Both the position numbers and the translations under genes were made by a program. A DNA stretch of 33,589 nt from Alphaproteobacteria bacterium (GTDB lineage Bacteria > Pseudomonadota > Alphaproteobacteria > Micropepsales > Micropepsaceae). The stretch spans positions 1 to 33,589 of the forward strand of contig PLJH01000084.1 in assembly GCA_003139615.1 (NCBI GenBank), in the 5' to 3' direction. Positions 17,775 through 25,913 of the stretch are shown here, piece by piece (positions within the stretch are counted from its first letter, which is position 1; the number at the start of each line of letters is the position of its first letter). A model generated the notes under the pieces. That model was given only the letters and a program-made list of their open reading frames with translations, made no database searches and was not told the DNA's origin.

Positions 17775-17798
17775 TAGACGAATGAGGACAGAGAATCC
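17775..17798 (-). promoter_or_regulatory. Candidate ECF-sigma promoter of the cyclophilin
   Basis: Minus strand: GGATTC (17793-17798), a 12-nt spacer, then CGTCTA (17775-17780). The -10-like half is identical to the other three sites; the -35-like half differs at two positions from GGAAAC. It places the transcript start about 30 nt ahead of the chosen ATG at 17737. Confidence 0.4.
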
Positions 17799-17970
17799 GC
17801 AACCGCAGATCAAAGCGATCAATCCATCGGGCGCTGGAATTCCAGTCCTCGAAAGGTTGTCCTCCGGGCATGATTGGTGCAGCTACGCGGAAGCCAGGAA
17901 CCAACTCGCCGCGAATTTGACTCCCTGCCGGAGACCGCACCATCCTTCTTCCGTCTCAGGCGGGGGATCG

Positions 17971-18438
17971 ATGGGGCAGGACGAAGCCCGGCGCTACGGG
18001 TTCGGGATGAGCCGCGAAGCGCATATCGCGTTCGTGACGATTTACCTTACGATCTTGCTGCTGGTTGCCGGGTTCGGCGTGCTGCGCTTAGCGGCCGCGC
18101 TCCCGTTCCGGGCGCCGCTATGGAATCGCCCGGCCGCCGCAGTGATGCGCGATCACCCCTATCCCATTTCCGATCCCGCCCGGCTGGGCCCGCACCAGGC
18201 CACCTATCCTCCCATCGCAATGAAGCTCCATCAGGAGGGGGATGTGCTCCTTCGGCTGACGGTATTGCCGGACGGCACCGTGGGGGACGCCAAAATCCTC
18301 ACATCGAGCGGCTCGCCGCAGCTCGATGCCTCGGCGCTCGTCTCGGTGGGGTATTGGCGGTATTGGCCGGCCAGGCGCGCCGGAAAGCCGGTCGCGGCCA
18401 ATGTGACCGTCAGGGTGAAGTTCAAGTTGGCGACCTAG
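17971..18438 (+). CDS. TonB-family C-terminal domain protein
   Basis: 155 aa from the ATG at 17971, preceded by GGGGGA; the frame is open upstream but has no good start. One membrane helix at about 23-44 (TIYLTILLLVAGFG). The C-terminal half is a TonB C-terminal domain: YPPIAMKLHQEGDVLLRLTV, PDGTVGDAKILTSSG and LDASALVSV. TonB proteins pass proton-motive energy from ExbB-ExbD to outer-membrane receptors. This one lacks the long proline-rich spacer of classical TonB and has no exbBD nearby, so it may not span the periplasm. It could serve the receptor at 10.4-12.9 kb, but it is also next to the core gene secG and may be independent of that cassette. Confidence 0.85.
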   Translation: MGQDEARRYGFGMSREAHIAFVTIYLTILLLVAGFGVLRLAAALPFRAPLWNRPAAAVMRDHPYPISDPARLGPHQATYPPIAMKLHQEGDVLLRLTVLPDGTVGDAKILTSSGSPQLDASALVSVGYWRYWPARRAGKPVAANVTVRVKFKLAT

Positions 18439-18511
18439 GCCCTTTCCCGCGCCCGGGCTTTGGTCTAAGAGCGGCCCGGAAAATAGACACACATTCATCC
18501 GGCCCGGTTCC

Positions 18512-18859
18512 ATGCAAAGCGTTTTGATTGCCATCCAGCTTCTGGTCTCGATCGCATTGGTCGCGGTCGTTCTCCTGCAGCGCTCCGAAGGCGGCGCGCT
18601 CGGCATGGGCGGCGGCGGTTCGGGCTTGGGCGGATTGTTCTCGCCCCGCGGCGCCGCGGACACGCTCACGCGCACGACGGCCGTGCTCGCGATCCTGTTT
18701 TTTCTGACGAGCCTCGCGCTCACCTTGCTTGCGCTGCATGGCCGCAGCGAATCGTTTATCCAGTCGCAGACGAATGCGCCGCTTTCGACCAGCGCTCTGC
18801 TCAAGACTTTGCCGCATCCGGCGCAGCCCAAGGTTCCTTCCGTTCCGCTTCCGCACTGA
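18512..18859 (+). CDS. secG: Preprotein translocase subunit SecG
   Basis: 115 aa. Two membrane helices (about 3-22 and 51-76) flank a glycine-rich loop with GGALGMGGGGSGLGGLF, the hallmark of SecG. It is the small subunit of the SecYEG channel in the inner membrane and assists SecA-driven protein export. The C-terminal tail is rich in Pro and Ser and variable, as is usual in alphaproteobacteria. It lies 115 bp ahead of pyrG, a conserved pairing. The preceding core gene in relatives is often tpiA, now about 10 kb away. Confidence 0.93.
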   Translation: MQSVLIAIQLLVSIALVAVVLLQRSEGGALGMGGGGSGLGGLFSPRGAADTLTRTTAVLAILFFLTSLALTLLALHGRSESFIQSQTNAPLSTSALLKTLPHPAQPKVPSVPLPH

Positions 18860-18974
18860 CAAAGTCTTTGATTTCAGAGGCTTCGCGGGTGCGCGCGGAT
18901 TACGCAGATAATTTCGCGCGTTTGGAGTCTTTGCGCTTGAGCGTCCATGACAGTTCTGCGTATGGTCCGATTCC

Positions 18975-20603
18975 ATGGCGCGGTTGATCTTCATCACCGG
19001 CGGCGTGGTCTCCTCGTTGGGCAAAGGTCTGGCGTCGGCGGCTCTCGGCGCGCTCCTGCAGGCTCGCGGTTATCGCGTGCGGCTGCGGAAACTCGATCCC
19101 TATCTAAACGTCGATCCGGGCACGATGAGCCCGTTCCAGCATGGCGAGGTGTACGTCACCGACGACGGCGCAGAGACCGATCTCGATCTCGGCCACTATG
19201 AGCGTTTCACCGCCGTCTCCTCCGCCAAGTCCGACAACATCACCGCCGGCAGCATCTATCAGCGGGTGATCGATAAAGAGCGCAAGGGCGGCTATCTCGG
19301 CCGCACGGTGCAGGTCATTCCCCACGTCACGGACGCCATCAAGGAATTCGTGATGACGGGCGAGGACGAGGTCGATTTCCTGCTGGTCGAAATCGGCGGC
19401 ACGGTGGGCGACATCGAAGGCTTGCCGTTCTTCGAAGCGATCCGCCAGCTGGGCAACGAATTGGGCCATGAGCGCGCGGCGTTCGTGCATCTCACGCTCG
19501 TGCCGTATATCGAGACCGCGGGCGAGTTGAAGACCAAGCCGACGCAGCATTCCGTGAAGGAATTGCGTTCGATCGGCATCCAGCCGGATATCCTGTTGTG
19601 CCGCGCCAGCGTTCCGATCCCGGAAGACGAGCGGCGCAAGATCGCGCTGTTCTGCAATGTGCGCAAAGAATGCGTGATCCAGGGTCTCGACTTCCCCACC
19701 ATCTATTCCGCGCCGATCCGCTATCACCAGGAAGGTTTCGACACGCAGGTGCTGAAGGTGTTCGGCATCACCGATGCGCCGGAGCCCGACCTCTCGCGCT
19801 GGAATTGGGTGGTCGACCGCGTGACGAACCCCGAAGGCGAAGTGCGCATAGCAGTCGTCGGCAAATACATGCAGGTGAAGGATTCCTACAAGTCGTTGTC
19901 GGAAGCGCTCACCCATGGCGGCCTCGCCAACAATGTCAAAGTCCATATGGACTGGATCGACAGCGAGATCTTCGAGCGCGACGATGCGGCGGTCTATCTC
20001 GAAAACGTTCACGGCATTCTCGTGCCCGGCGGCTTCGGCGAGCGCGGCACGGAAGGCAAGATCGAAGCGGTGAAGTTCGCGCGCGAGCGCCGCGTGCCGT
20101 TTTTCGGCATCTGCTACGGCTTGCATATGGCGGTGATCGAAGCCGCGCGGGATCTTGCCGGGCTTGAAGGCGCAGGCACGACGGAAAACGGCCATCCGCG
20201 CCATCCGGTCATTGCGTTGATGACGGAATGGACAAAAGGCAACGCGATCGAGACGCGCAAGGAAGACGCCGACATGGGCGGCACCATGCGGCTCGGCGCC
20301 TATACGGCGATGTTGAAGCCGGGCAGCAGGGTGGCCGAAATCTACGGCGCCAACGAAATCAGCGAGCGCCATCGGCATCGCTATGAAGTGAATGTCGGTT
20401 ACACGCGCCAGCTCGCCGAGCACGGCTTCCAGGTCTCAGGCTGGTCGCCGGACGGAAAACTTCCGGAGATCATGGAATTCCCCGATCACCCCTGGTTCAT
20501 CGGCGTGCAATTCCATCCCGAACTGAAGTCGCGCCCGTTCGCGCCGCATCCGCTGTTCGCGAGTTTTGTGGCGGCAGCGGTGAAGCAGGGGCGGTTGGTT
20601 TAG
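18975..20603 (+). CDS. pyrG: CTP synthase
   Basis: 542 aa, normal length. It makes CTP from UTP, ATP and glutamine in the cytoplasm. The N-terminal synthetase domain begins with [19 protein letters not shown] and contains [17 protein letters not shown]. The C-terminal glutamine amidotransferase domain carries the nucleophile Cys380 (FFGICYGLH) and the His-Glu pair in [12 protein letters not shown]. Its last 108 coding bases recur in degenerate form about 1.7 kb downstream (22205-22315), which points to an integration or duplication event at this 3' end. The gene itself is intact. Confidence 0.98.
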   Translation: MARLIFITGGVVSSLGKGLASAALGALLQARGYRVRLRKLDPYLNVDPGTMSPFQHGEVYVTDDGAETDLDLGHYERFTAVSSAKSDNITAGSIYQRVIDKERKGGYLGRTVQVIPHVTDAIKEFVMTGEDEVDFLLVEIGGTVGDIEGLPFFEAIRQLGNELGHERAAFVHLTLVPYIETAGELKTKPTQHSVKELRSIGIQPDILLCRASVPIPEDERRKIALFCNVRKECVIQGLDFPTIYSAPIRYHQEGFDTQVLKVFGITDAPEPDLSRWNWVVDRVTNPEGEVRIAVVGKYMQVKDSYKSLSEALTHGGLANNVKVHMDWIDSEIFERDDAAVYLENVHGILVPGGFGERGTEGKIEAVKFARERRVPFFGICYGLHMAVIEAARDLAGLEGAGTTENGHPRHPVIALMTEWTKGNAIETRKEDADMGGTMRLGAYTAMLKPGSRVAEIYGANEISERHRHRYEVNVGYTRQLAEHGFQVSGWSPDGKLPEIMEFPDHPWFIGVQFHPELKSRPFAPHPLFASFVAAAVKQGRLV

Positions 20604-20632
20604 GACCGGTACCGAAGCAACGGTGGTGCGAG

Positions 20633-21577
20633 ATGCGAATAGTGGGCACTCGTTTCGTGCGATTTCTTTTTGTAATTTTGATTATCGCGGCCGATCCGGC
20701 TATTGCCGATGACGGTGCGGCATCGCTTGCAGCGGGCGGGATTGTTTTCACGAATCGCATTGCCGTTCGAATGGGGAATGAAGACCTTTATATCAGCCCC
20801 GAACTGGTGCGCGTCCGGTTCGAATTTGCCAACGACACGCCGAACGACATCGAGACTATCGTTGCGTTTCCGCTGCCTGATATCGACCTGGCTGACGAAT
20901 ATGCATCGATGGTAGGCCCGAACCTACCGCAGAACGGCCCCGTGAACTTCATGAACTTTAGGGCAACGGTTGACGGCAGGCCCATCGTATTTCGAACGGA
21001 GCGGCGCGCCTTGATCGCCGAGCGAGATGTTACGAGTTTAGTCGCGCCGAACGGCTCGCAAGCCGACGTATTGACGGTTGGCTTGGGCGTTCTCAGCAAC
21101 ACGCTTCCGCCTGGCGAGTTGGCGCGGCTGAATCATGCGGGTCTTCTCGTTGGCAACACAGGTAACTTTGGCCCGAAATGGCATGTGCGCACGAGATTCT
21201 TCTGGTCTCAACGATTTCCCGCGCATCAACGCGTCGTCATCGAGCACTCTTATAAGCCGGTGACGGGAACTTGGAATTCGGCCGACGCCGTGGTTGCTGA
21301 CAGCAAGCTTGATGCGCGCTTTTGCATTGGCAGCGGCGTGAAGGCTCTCGTGTTCAAGGACTCAGACGCCTTGGAAACGGACTATATCCTGAAGACGGCA
21401 AAAACCTGGAACGGCCCAATCGGTCACTTCCACCTGACTCTTGACAAGCTCAAGGCTCTGAATTCGCTGTCGCTATGCTGGGACGGAGAACTGCATCGCA
21501 CGAGTCTCACGACGTTTGAATTTACACAAGACAACTTTGTACCGACGCGCGATATCCAAATGCTCGTATTGCAGTAA
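20633..21577 (+). CDS. DUF4424 family exported protein
   Basis: 314 aa. Signal peptide about 1-25 with a likely cleavage after AIA. The mature protein matches the DUF4424 family: ASLAAGGIVFTNRIAVRMGNEDLYISPELVRV in outline, then FANDTPNDIETIVAFPLPDID and RFFWSQRFPAHQRVVIEHSY. Family function is unknown; members are exported and beta-rich. The gene starts 29 bp after pyrG, and the next gene belongs to a mobile-element-associated family. It lies between the real pyrG end and its degenerate copy, so it may have arrived with an insertion. Confidence 0.8.
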   Translation: MRIVGTRFVRFLFVILIIAADPAIADDGAASLAAGGIVFTNRIAVRMGNEDLYISPELVRVRFEFANDTPNDIETIVAFPLPDIDLADEYASMVGPNLPQNGPVNFMNFRATVDGRPIVFRTERRALIAERDVTSLVAPNGSQADVLTVGLGVLSNTLPPGELARLNHAGLLVGNTGNFGPKWHVRTRFFWSQRFPAHQRVVIEHSYKPVTGTWNSADAVVADSKLDARFCIGSGVKALVFKDSDALETDYILKTAKTWNGPIGHFHLTLDKLKALNSLSLCWDGELHRTSLTTFEFTQDNFVPTRDIQMLVLQ

Positions 21578-21600
21578 ATCAATTTGACAAAGTTGCCTCG

Positions 21601-21652
21601 ACCCGATGCGAATTCACCTCAGTTGTTGCACATGCTGTGCAGGGGATCGGGT
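21601..21652. repeat. Nested inverted repeat between two accessory genes
   Basis: An inner perfect inverted repeat TGCACA-TGC-TGTGCA (21627-21641) lies inside an outer pair ACCCGAT (21601-21607) and ATCGGGT (21646-21652). It sits in the 150-bp gap before the pRiA4b ORF-3-like gene. It could be an operator or the end of a mobile element; nothing else decides between these. Confidence 0.35.
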
Positions 21653-21727
21653 GAGTGACCGACGTACCGCAATTGATCGTGGCTCAGTCATTTGCAAATA
21701 TGGTTGTAGTTTCCACGGGAGGTACGA

Positions 21728-22159
21728 TTGGCTGAAGCCCAGACCCACATATTTCGGGTGTCATTGAGCCCGAAGGTTTATCGCGAATTCGAGATACTGA
21801 GTGCAAAGACTCTGTACCACCTGGGAGAGGAAATCGTTCGCGTTTTCGGATTCGGTTTCGATCATGCTTTCGGCTTCTACAGCAAGCTGACGGGATCGGT
21901 TTACGATTCGCCGGTCAAATACGAGCTGTTCGCCGACATGGGAGAGGGCGAGGCTCGCAGCGTGAAGCGAAGCCGGATCGCCGATGCGTTTCCCGCAATC
22001 GGCGCCAGGATGACGTTTCTCTTCGACTACGGCGACGAATGGCTGTTCCGGATCGAGGTTATCGACCTGAAGCGGAAGGAGCCGAAGGTCAGATATCCGA
22101 GATTGCTCAAATCAAACGGGGTTGCGCCCGAGCAGTACCCCGACGCGGACGACGAGTGA
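21728..22159 (+). CDS. Plasmid pRiA4b ORF-3-like family protein
   Basis: 143 aa from a TTG start that has a good GGGAGG ribosome site 5 nt upstream. It resembles the pRiA4b ORF-3 family (also called IS1096 passenger TnpR-like): an N-terminal strand FRVSLSPKVYREFEI, a helix TLYHLGEEIVRVFGF, and the characteristic FLFDYGDEWLFRIEVIDL, ending with an acidic tail. Members are common on plasmids and in mobile elements. The biochemical role is not known, and the resolvase-like name has little support. It lies directly before the degenerate pyrG fragment, in keeping with a mobile origin. Confidence 0.75.
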   Translation: MAEAQTHIFRVSLSPKVYREFEILSAKTLYHLGEEIVRVFGFGFDHAFGFYSKLTGSVYDSPVKYELFADMGEGEARSVKRSRIADAFPAIGARMTFLFDYGDEWLFRIEVIDLKRKEPKVRYPRLLKSNGVAPEQYPDADDE

Positions 22160-22204
22160 CGGCTCTCTGTAAAATGTCGAGTCTGACCCCGATTATTGCC
22201 GCTT

Positions 22205-22315
22205 GTTCATCGGCGTCCAATTCCATCTCGAACTCAAATCACGCCCCTTCGCGCCGCGTCCGTTATTCGCAAGCTTTGTCGTGACGGCAGTGAAGCAGGG
22301 GCGGTTGGTGTAGGA
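22205..22315 (+). pseudogene. Degenerate duplicate of the pyrG 3' end
   Basis: These 111 bases align without gaps to 20495-20605, the end of pyrG plus two bases past its stop, with 17 mismatches by my count (about 85% identity). Read in the pyrG frame it still encodes [17 protein letters not shown] and ends KQGRLV-stop, with most changes silent. It has no start codon and is not expressed as a gene. It lies in direct orientation about 1.7 kb from the true end, so the two copies bracket the DUF4424 and pRiA4b ORF-3-like genes. This suggests integration at the pyrG 3' end with a donor-derived copy. Confidence 0.85.
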
Positions 22316-22330
22316 ACTTAGATAGTTGAG

Positions 22331-22391
22331 CGCGGGCGTCTTCGCCCGCATCGTGACAAAGTCACAGCCCATGCGGGCGAGGACGCCCGCG
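22331..22391. repeat. Long imperfect palindrome (REP/BIME-like)
   Basis: Two 21-nt arms, 22331-22351 and 22371-22391, are reverse complements with one mismatch. Each arm is itself nearly self-complementary around GCGGGCG/CGCCCGC. The 19-nt centre holds the smaller palindrome GTGACAAAGTCAC. It sits just past the stop of the TetR gene and could act as a terminator, but the internal symmetry resembles a pair of REP units. Confidence 0.6.
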
Positions 22392-22400
22392 TTCCGTTCT

Positions 22401-22976
22401 TTAGAGCGGTGGTGACAGTACTCGATCTACCAATCGTCCAACAAAATCCGCATCCCGGATCGCACCCATGAAAAGCACGCGCAGGTAAATCGGCGCGAGG
22501 ACGAAATCCAGGATGTCCATGAGGTCGGGCGCATATTCGCCGCGCTTCCTCGCACGCGCGAGCATCGCTTCCAGCTCTGCGATGCGGCGTCCGATCGGCA
22601 GGCTGTTCAGATCGCGCGCGGTCCGGCTGGCGCGCGCCGTCGCCGTCATGATGCGCAGCAGCGCAGAATTCTTCCGATTGTTGAGGTTGCGGGCGACATT
22701 GCTTGCCCACCCTGTCAGGTCGCCGTGCAGCGAACCGGTGTCGGGCACCGGAAGATCGCGCACCAGCCGCTCGGTGGCGACTTCGGCCACGAGAATATTC
22801 ACGTCGCCCCAGCGCCGATAAAGACTGGTGGGGTTGACGCCGGCGCGCACGGCGATCGCGGCCATCGAGGGGATTCCGCCCGGATCGTCTGCGATCAGGT
22901 GTTCCACGGCATCGAACACCGCGGTCTTCACCCGCTCGCTGCGGCCGCCCGGACGGGGAGGGGCTGGCTTTTTCAT
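22401..22976 (-). CDS. TetR/AcrR family transcriptional regulator
   Basis: 191 aa. The N-terminal DNA-binding domain (about 12-60) shows VKTAVFDAVEHLIADDP and a helix-turn-helix MAAIAVRAGVNPTSLYRRWG. The C-terminal ligand-binding part is helical, with RARKRGEYAPDLMDILDFVLAPIYLRVLF typical of TetR C-terminal domains. It is divergent from an alpha/beta hydrolase across 82 bp, so it probably represses itself and that hydrolase until a small ligand binds. The ligand is unknown. Confidence 0.9.
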   Translation of the reverse strand: MKKPAPPRPGGRSERVKTAVFDAVEHLIADDPGGIPSMAAIAVRAGVNPTSLYRRWGDVNILVAEVATERLVRDLPVPDTGSLHGDLTGWASNVARNLNNRKNSALLRIMTATARASRTARDLNSLPIGRRIAELEAMLARARKRGEYAPDLMDILDFVLAPIYLRVLFMGAIRDADFVGRLVDRVLSPPL

Positions 22977-22999
22977 GAGTCGACACTAACGCATTTCTC

Positions 23000-23030
23000 T
23001 TGCTTTTATAGCGCCGCAGGATTAAAGCAA
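23000..23030. promoter_or_regulatory. Candidate TetR operator in the divergent region
   Basis: Inverted repeat TTGCTTT (23000-23006) and AAAGCAA (23024-23030), with 17 nt between arms, placed centrally in the 82-bp region between the TetR gene and the hydrolase. The position suits an operator controlling both. The region is locally AT-rich, which raises the chance of coincidence. Confidence 0.35.
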
Positions 23031-23058
23031 TAAAAATTGCAATAGCGAGGAACGCATA

Positions 23059-24336
23059 ATGCGCAAGTTTGGCTTGGCGGCGTTGGCCGCAATCGTGGTT
23101 CTGGCAGCGGCGTGGTTGTTCTGGCCGAAGCCGGAAGATCGCGGCAATCCGCGCTTCTTCGCCGACCAGACCTATAATTTCGAGACTATTCGCGCGCTGA
23201 ACGATGTCGCCGTCGCGGGCGGCGACTCGGCCGAGACGACCGAGGCGATTGCGGGTGTGAAGGCCGGCGATGCACAGGGCTGGTACGCCGCGTGGAGCGC
23301 GGAGGGCGATCGCGTGGCGGCGCTGGCGAACCGCACCAATGATCCGATCAGCAAGGGCAACGCCCTTTTGCGCGCGCACACCTATTATCGCGAGGCGGAA
23401 TTCTTTCTCGCGCCGGGCGATGCGAAGCGTCCCGCGATCTGGAAGAAAAATGTCGCCGCCTTTTATGCCGGGCTCGACACGCTCGGCGTCCGCTATGAGC
23501 GCATCGTCGTGCCCTACGGCAAATATCATCTCAACGCGATCTATTATCCCGGCCTGGCCGGCGCCGAGACAAAGCCTTTGCTCGTCATCGTCGGTGGTTA
23601 CGACAGCACGATGGAAGAGCTTTATCTGGGGCTCGCCGCGGCGGCCCATCAGCACGGCTATGCGGTGCTGACTTATGAGGGACCGGGGCAGGGATCCATC
23701 ATTCGCGAGCAAGGCCTCACCTTCACGCCGGAATGGGAAAAGCCGAATGGCGCGGTGCTGGACACGTTCCTCGCGACGCATGCGAAGCCGGCAAAGATCG
23801 TGCTGCTGGGCGAAAGCCTGGGCGGCTATCTGGCGCCACGCGCCGCAGCCTTCGATCCCCGCATCGACGGCGTTGTCGCCTATGACGTGTTCTTCGACGG
23901 CGGCGCTGCCGCCGCACGCAACGTTCCGCCTTTCGTGTTCTGGCTTCGCAAGCACGGCTATACCGGCGTGCTGAATGTCCTGTCCGGTCTGAAATCCGAT
24001 CCGGGCACGACCTGGGCGCAGCAGAACGGTATGTGGGTTTTCGGCTTGAAAAACAGTTTCGCCGTGCTCGATGCGTTCAAGGCCTATTCACTGGCGCCGG
24101 TCGCGTCGCGCATCACGGCCGATGTTCTGATGTTCGCGGGCACGGACGATCATTTCATTCCGCCGGTGCAGCTGGACGAATTCAAGAAGAGCCTGACCCA
24201 TGCGCGCGGCGTCACCAGCGTCGTGTTCGATCGCGCCTCGGGCGGCAGCGAGCATTGCCAGCTGGGCGCGCCGAGCCTGTGGCAGGCGTCTCTGTTCGAC
24301 TGGCTTTCGGCGAAGTTCGGACCGGCGCATACATGA
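23059..24336 (+). CDS. Alpha/beta hydrolase, membrane-anchored or exported
   Basis: 425 aa. Residues about 5-21 form a hydrophobic anchor or signal (LAALAAIVVLAAAWLFW). A helical cap region (about 30-160) precedes the alpha/beta-hydrolase core: LLVIVGGYDSTMEEL, EGPGQG, and the nucleophile elbow GESLGG with Ser253. The later Asp is in GTDDHFIP and the His in GSEHCQLG. The cap followed by core resembles the FrsA or 2,6-dihydroxypseudooxynicotine hydrolase group, although those are cytoplasmic. A GCGAGG-type ribosome site precedes the ATG. Divergent from a TetR regulator and upstream of an APC permease. Substrate unknown. Confidence 0.82.
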   Translation: MRKFGLAALAAIVVLAAAWLFWPKPEDRGNPRFFADQTYNFETIRALNDVAVAGGDSAETTEAIAGVKAGDAQGWYAAWSAEGDRVAALANRTNDPISKGNALLRAHTYYREAEFFLAPGDAKRPAIWKKNVAAFYAGLDTLGVRYERIVVPYGKYHLNAIYYPGLAGAETKPLLVIVGGYDSTMEELYLGLAAAAHQHGYAVLTYEGPGQGSIIREQGLTFTPEWEKPNGAVLDTFLATHAKPAKIVLLGESLGGYLAPRAAAFDPRIDGVVAYDVFFDGGAAAARNVPPFVFWLRKHGYTGVLNVLSGLKSDPGTTWAQQNGMWVFGLKNSFAVLDAFKAYSLAPVASRITADVLMFAGTDDHFIPPVQLDEFKKSLTHARGVTSVVFDRASGGSEHCQLGAPSLWQASLFDWLSAKFGPAHT

Positions 24337-24492
24337 TCGGGATTTAAGTCCCGGGCTCGTCGCGGCCTGGATTCTGTACGCGCATTCAAGGCCTACCGGA
24401 GCAATTTGCATCTGCAAATTGGACGGAGGATTATCCGGCGCAGGGCGGGCAGGGTGAGATTCCTCTCAGGCGCCATTGGGAGCCCGGGGGCT

Positions 24493-25818
24493 ATGGATTC
24501 AACCGTCGCAAACAAAAAACTCGGTCCGTTCCTGGCGACGATGGTCGTCGTCAGCACCATGATCGGTGCCGGCATTTATCTCCTGCCGGCGGGCCTCGGC
24601 GCGATCGGCTCGATTTCGATTCTCGGATGGCTTGGCGCGGTCGTCTGCGCGTCCACCCTTGCGGGCGTGTTCTCGTGTCTCGCAGTTCTGAAGCCGGGTG
24701 CTGCGGGTCTTTTTTCCTATATTCGCGATGCGTTGGGACCGGGTGTCGGATTCGTCGCCGCCGTCCTCTACTGGTTTGCCTGTTGGATCGGCGGCGTTGC
24801 GGTTGCGCTCGCGGTGACGGGATATCTGAGTGTCTTTGTGCCGGCCGTTGCCAAACCGCCCGGCATGATGATCTCGAACATCATCATCGTGTGGCTGCTG
24901 ATCGCGGCCAACATTGTCGGGCCCCGCTTCATTGCCCGAATGCAAAGCTGGACGCTGCTTCTCGGTCTGGCGCCCGTATTGTTCGTCGCGCTGGCCGGCT
25001 GGTTCTATTTTCACAGCCGGATATTCGTCGCGTCATGGAATGTCACCGGCCAAAGCTTCATCCATGTCGTGCCGCGGTCCATCGTGATCGCCTATTGGGC
25101 GTTTCTCGGGGTGGAAAGCGCCATCGTGCTTGCGACGCGTGTGCGAAACCCGGTGCGCGACGTTCCCATTGCGTCGTTCGCCGGGCTCGCCATCGCATCC
25201 GCGATCTATATCTCGGCCTGCGCCGCCATCATGGGTATTTTGCCGGCAACGGTTCTCGCAAAATCGAGCGCGCCTTTCGCGGACGCTGTGGCGCCGATGC
25301 TTGGAGCATCGATTGCCGCCCTGGTCGCCCTATGCGCGATGCTGAAGGCGTCCGGCACATTGGGTTCGGTGATCCTGCTTGTGGCGGAGACCGCCGAAAG
25401 CGAATCCATGCTGGGTCAGATGCGAAGTGTCCCGCGCGCGCGAGAAACCCACAAGGCCTCGACACCCAATCTGATCTTCACGGGCATATTGATGAGCCTC
25501 GCAGTCGTCGCGACGGCGAGTCCGACGCTTGCGCGGCAGTTCACCATCGTCGCCGATCTCACCGTTGTGTTCATCATGTTTGTGTATGTTGCCGCCTGCA
25601 TCGCGTTGTTGCGTATGAGCGGCGCGTTCTCGCCCGGATATCGGGTTCTGGCGCGCGCACTGGGGCTTTGCGGTGCGGTATTTTGCGTGATCCTGATCGC
25701 CGTGTCGGAAGCCGACCTTCTGATCTGGAGCGTGGTTGCGATAGGGCTGGCTGCTCTGGCTTATCTGGCGATCCGACTCCGGCGGGGTCACGCACTCGAT
25801 CCGGTCGCGGGTGCGTGA
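24493..25818 (+). CDS. APC family amino acid permease (antiporter-like)
   Basis: 441 aa from the ATG at 24493 (MDSTVANKKLG), which follows a GGGGG stretch; the open frame extends upstream into an arginine-rich leader unlikely to be real. About 12 membrane helices. The first contains VSTMIGAGIYLLPAGL, the substrate-binding glycine motif of the APC superfamily and close to arginine/agmatine or cadaverine/lysine antiporters. It imports or exchanges amino acids or polyamines across the inner membrane. It lies 156 bp after the hydrolase on the same strand and may be co-transcribed with it. Exact substrate not inferable. Confidence 0.87.
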   Translation: MDSTVANKKLGPFLATMVVVSTMIGAGIYLLPAGLGAIGSISILGWLGAVVCASTLAGVFSCLAVLKPGAAGLFSYIRDALGPGVGFVAAVLYWFACWIGGVAVALAVTGYLSVFVPAVAKPPGMMISNIIIVWLLIAANIVGPRFIARMQSWTLLLGLAPVLFVALAGWFYFHSRIFVASWNVTGQSFIHVVPRSIVIAYWAFLGVESAIVLATRVRNPVRDVPIASFAGLAIASAIYISACAAIMGILPATVLAKSSAPFADAVAPMLGASIAALVALCAMLKASGTLGSVILLVAETAESESMLGQMRSVPRARETHKASTPNLIFTGILMSLAVVATASPTLARQFTIVADLTVVFIMFVYVAACIALLRMSGAFSPGYRVLARALGLCGAVFCVILIAVSEADLLIWSVVAIGLAALAYLAIRLRRGHALDPVAGA

Positions 25819-25913
25819 GTTGATCGTAGCTCCAGTTGACGAGCGGCAACGTCTCCACAATAAACGGTTATCGGTTCCTTCCCAGATTTCTTCCCCCATA
25901 AGGATTCCTCTCC

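Noticed and set aside
17782-17970. N-terminal extension of the TonB-like protein
   Set aside because: The extra 63 residues have no membrane or domain features, and a GGGGGA site directly precedes the ATG at 17971.
19104-20423. Long open frame (439 codons) antisense to pyrG
   Set aside because: pyrG is full length and unmistakable; the antisense frame has no recognisable features.
22318-23955. Open frame of 545 codons on the minus strand over the hydrolase and TetR genes
   Set aside because: It spans two well-supported genes in the wrong frame and begins within the hydrolase.
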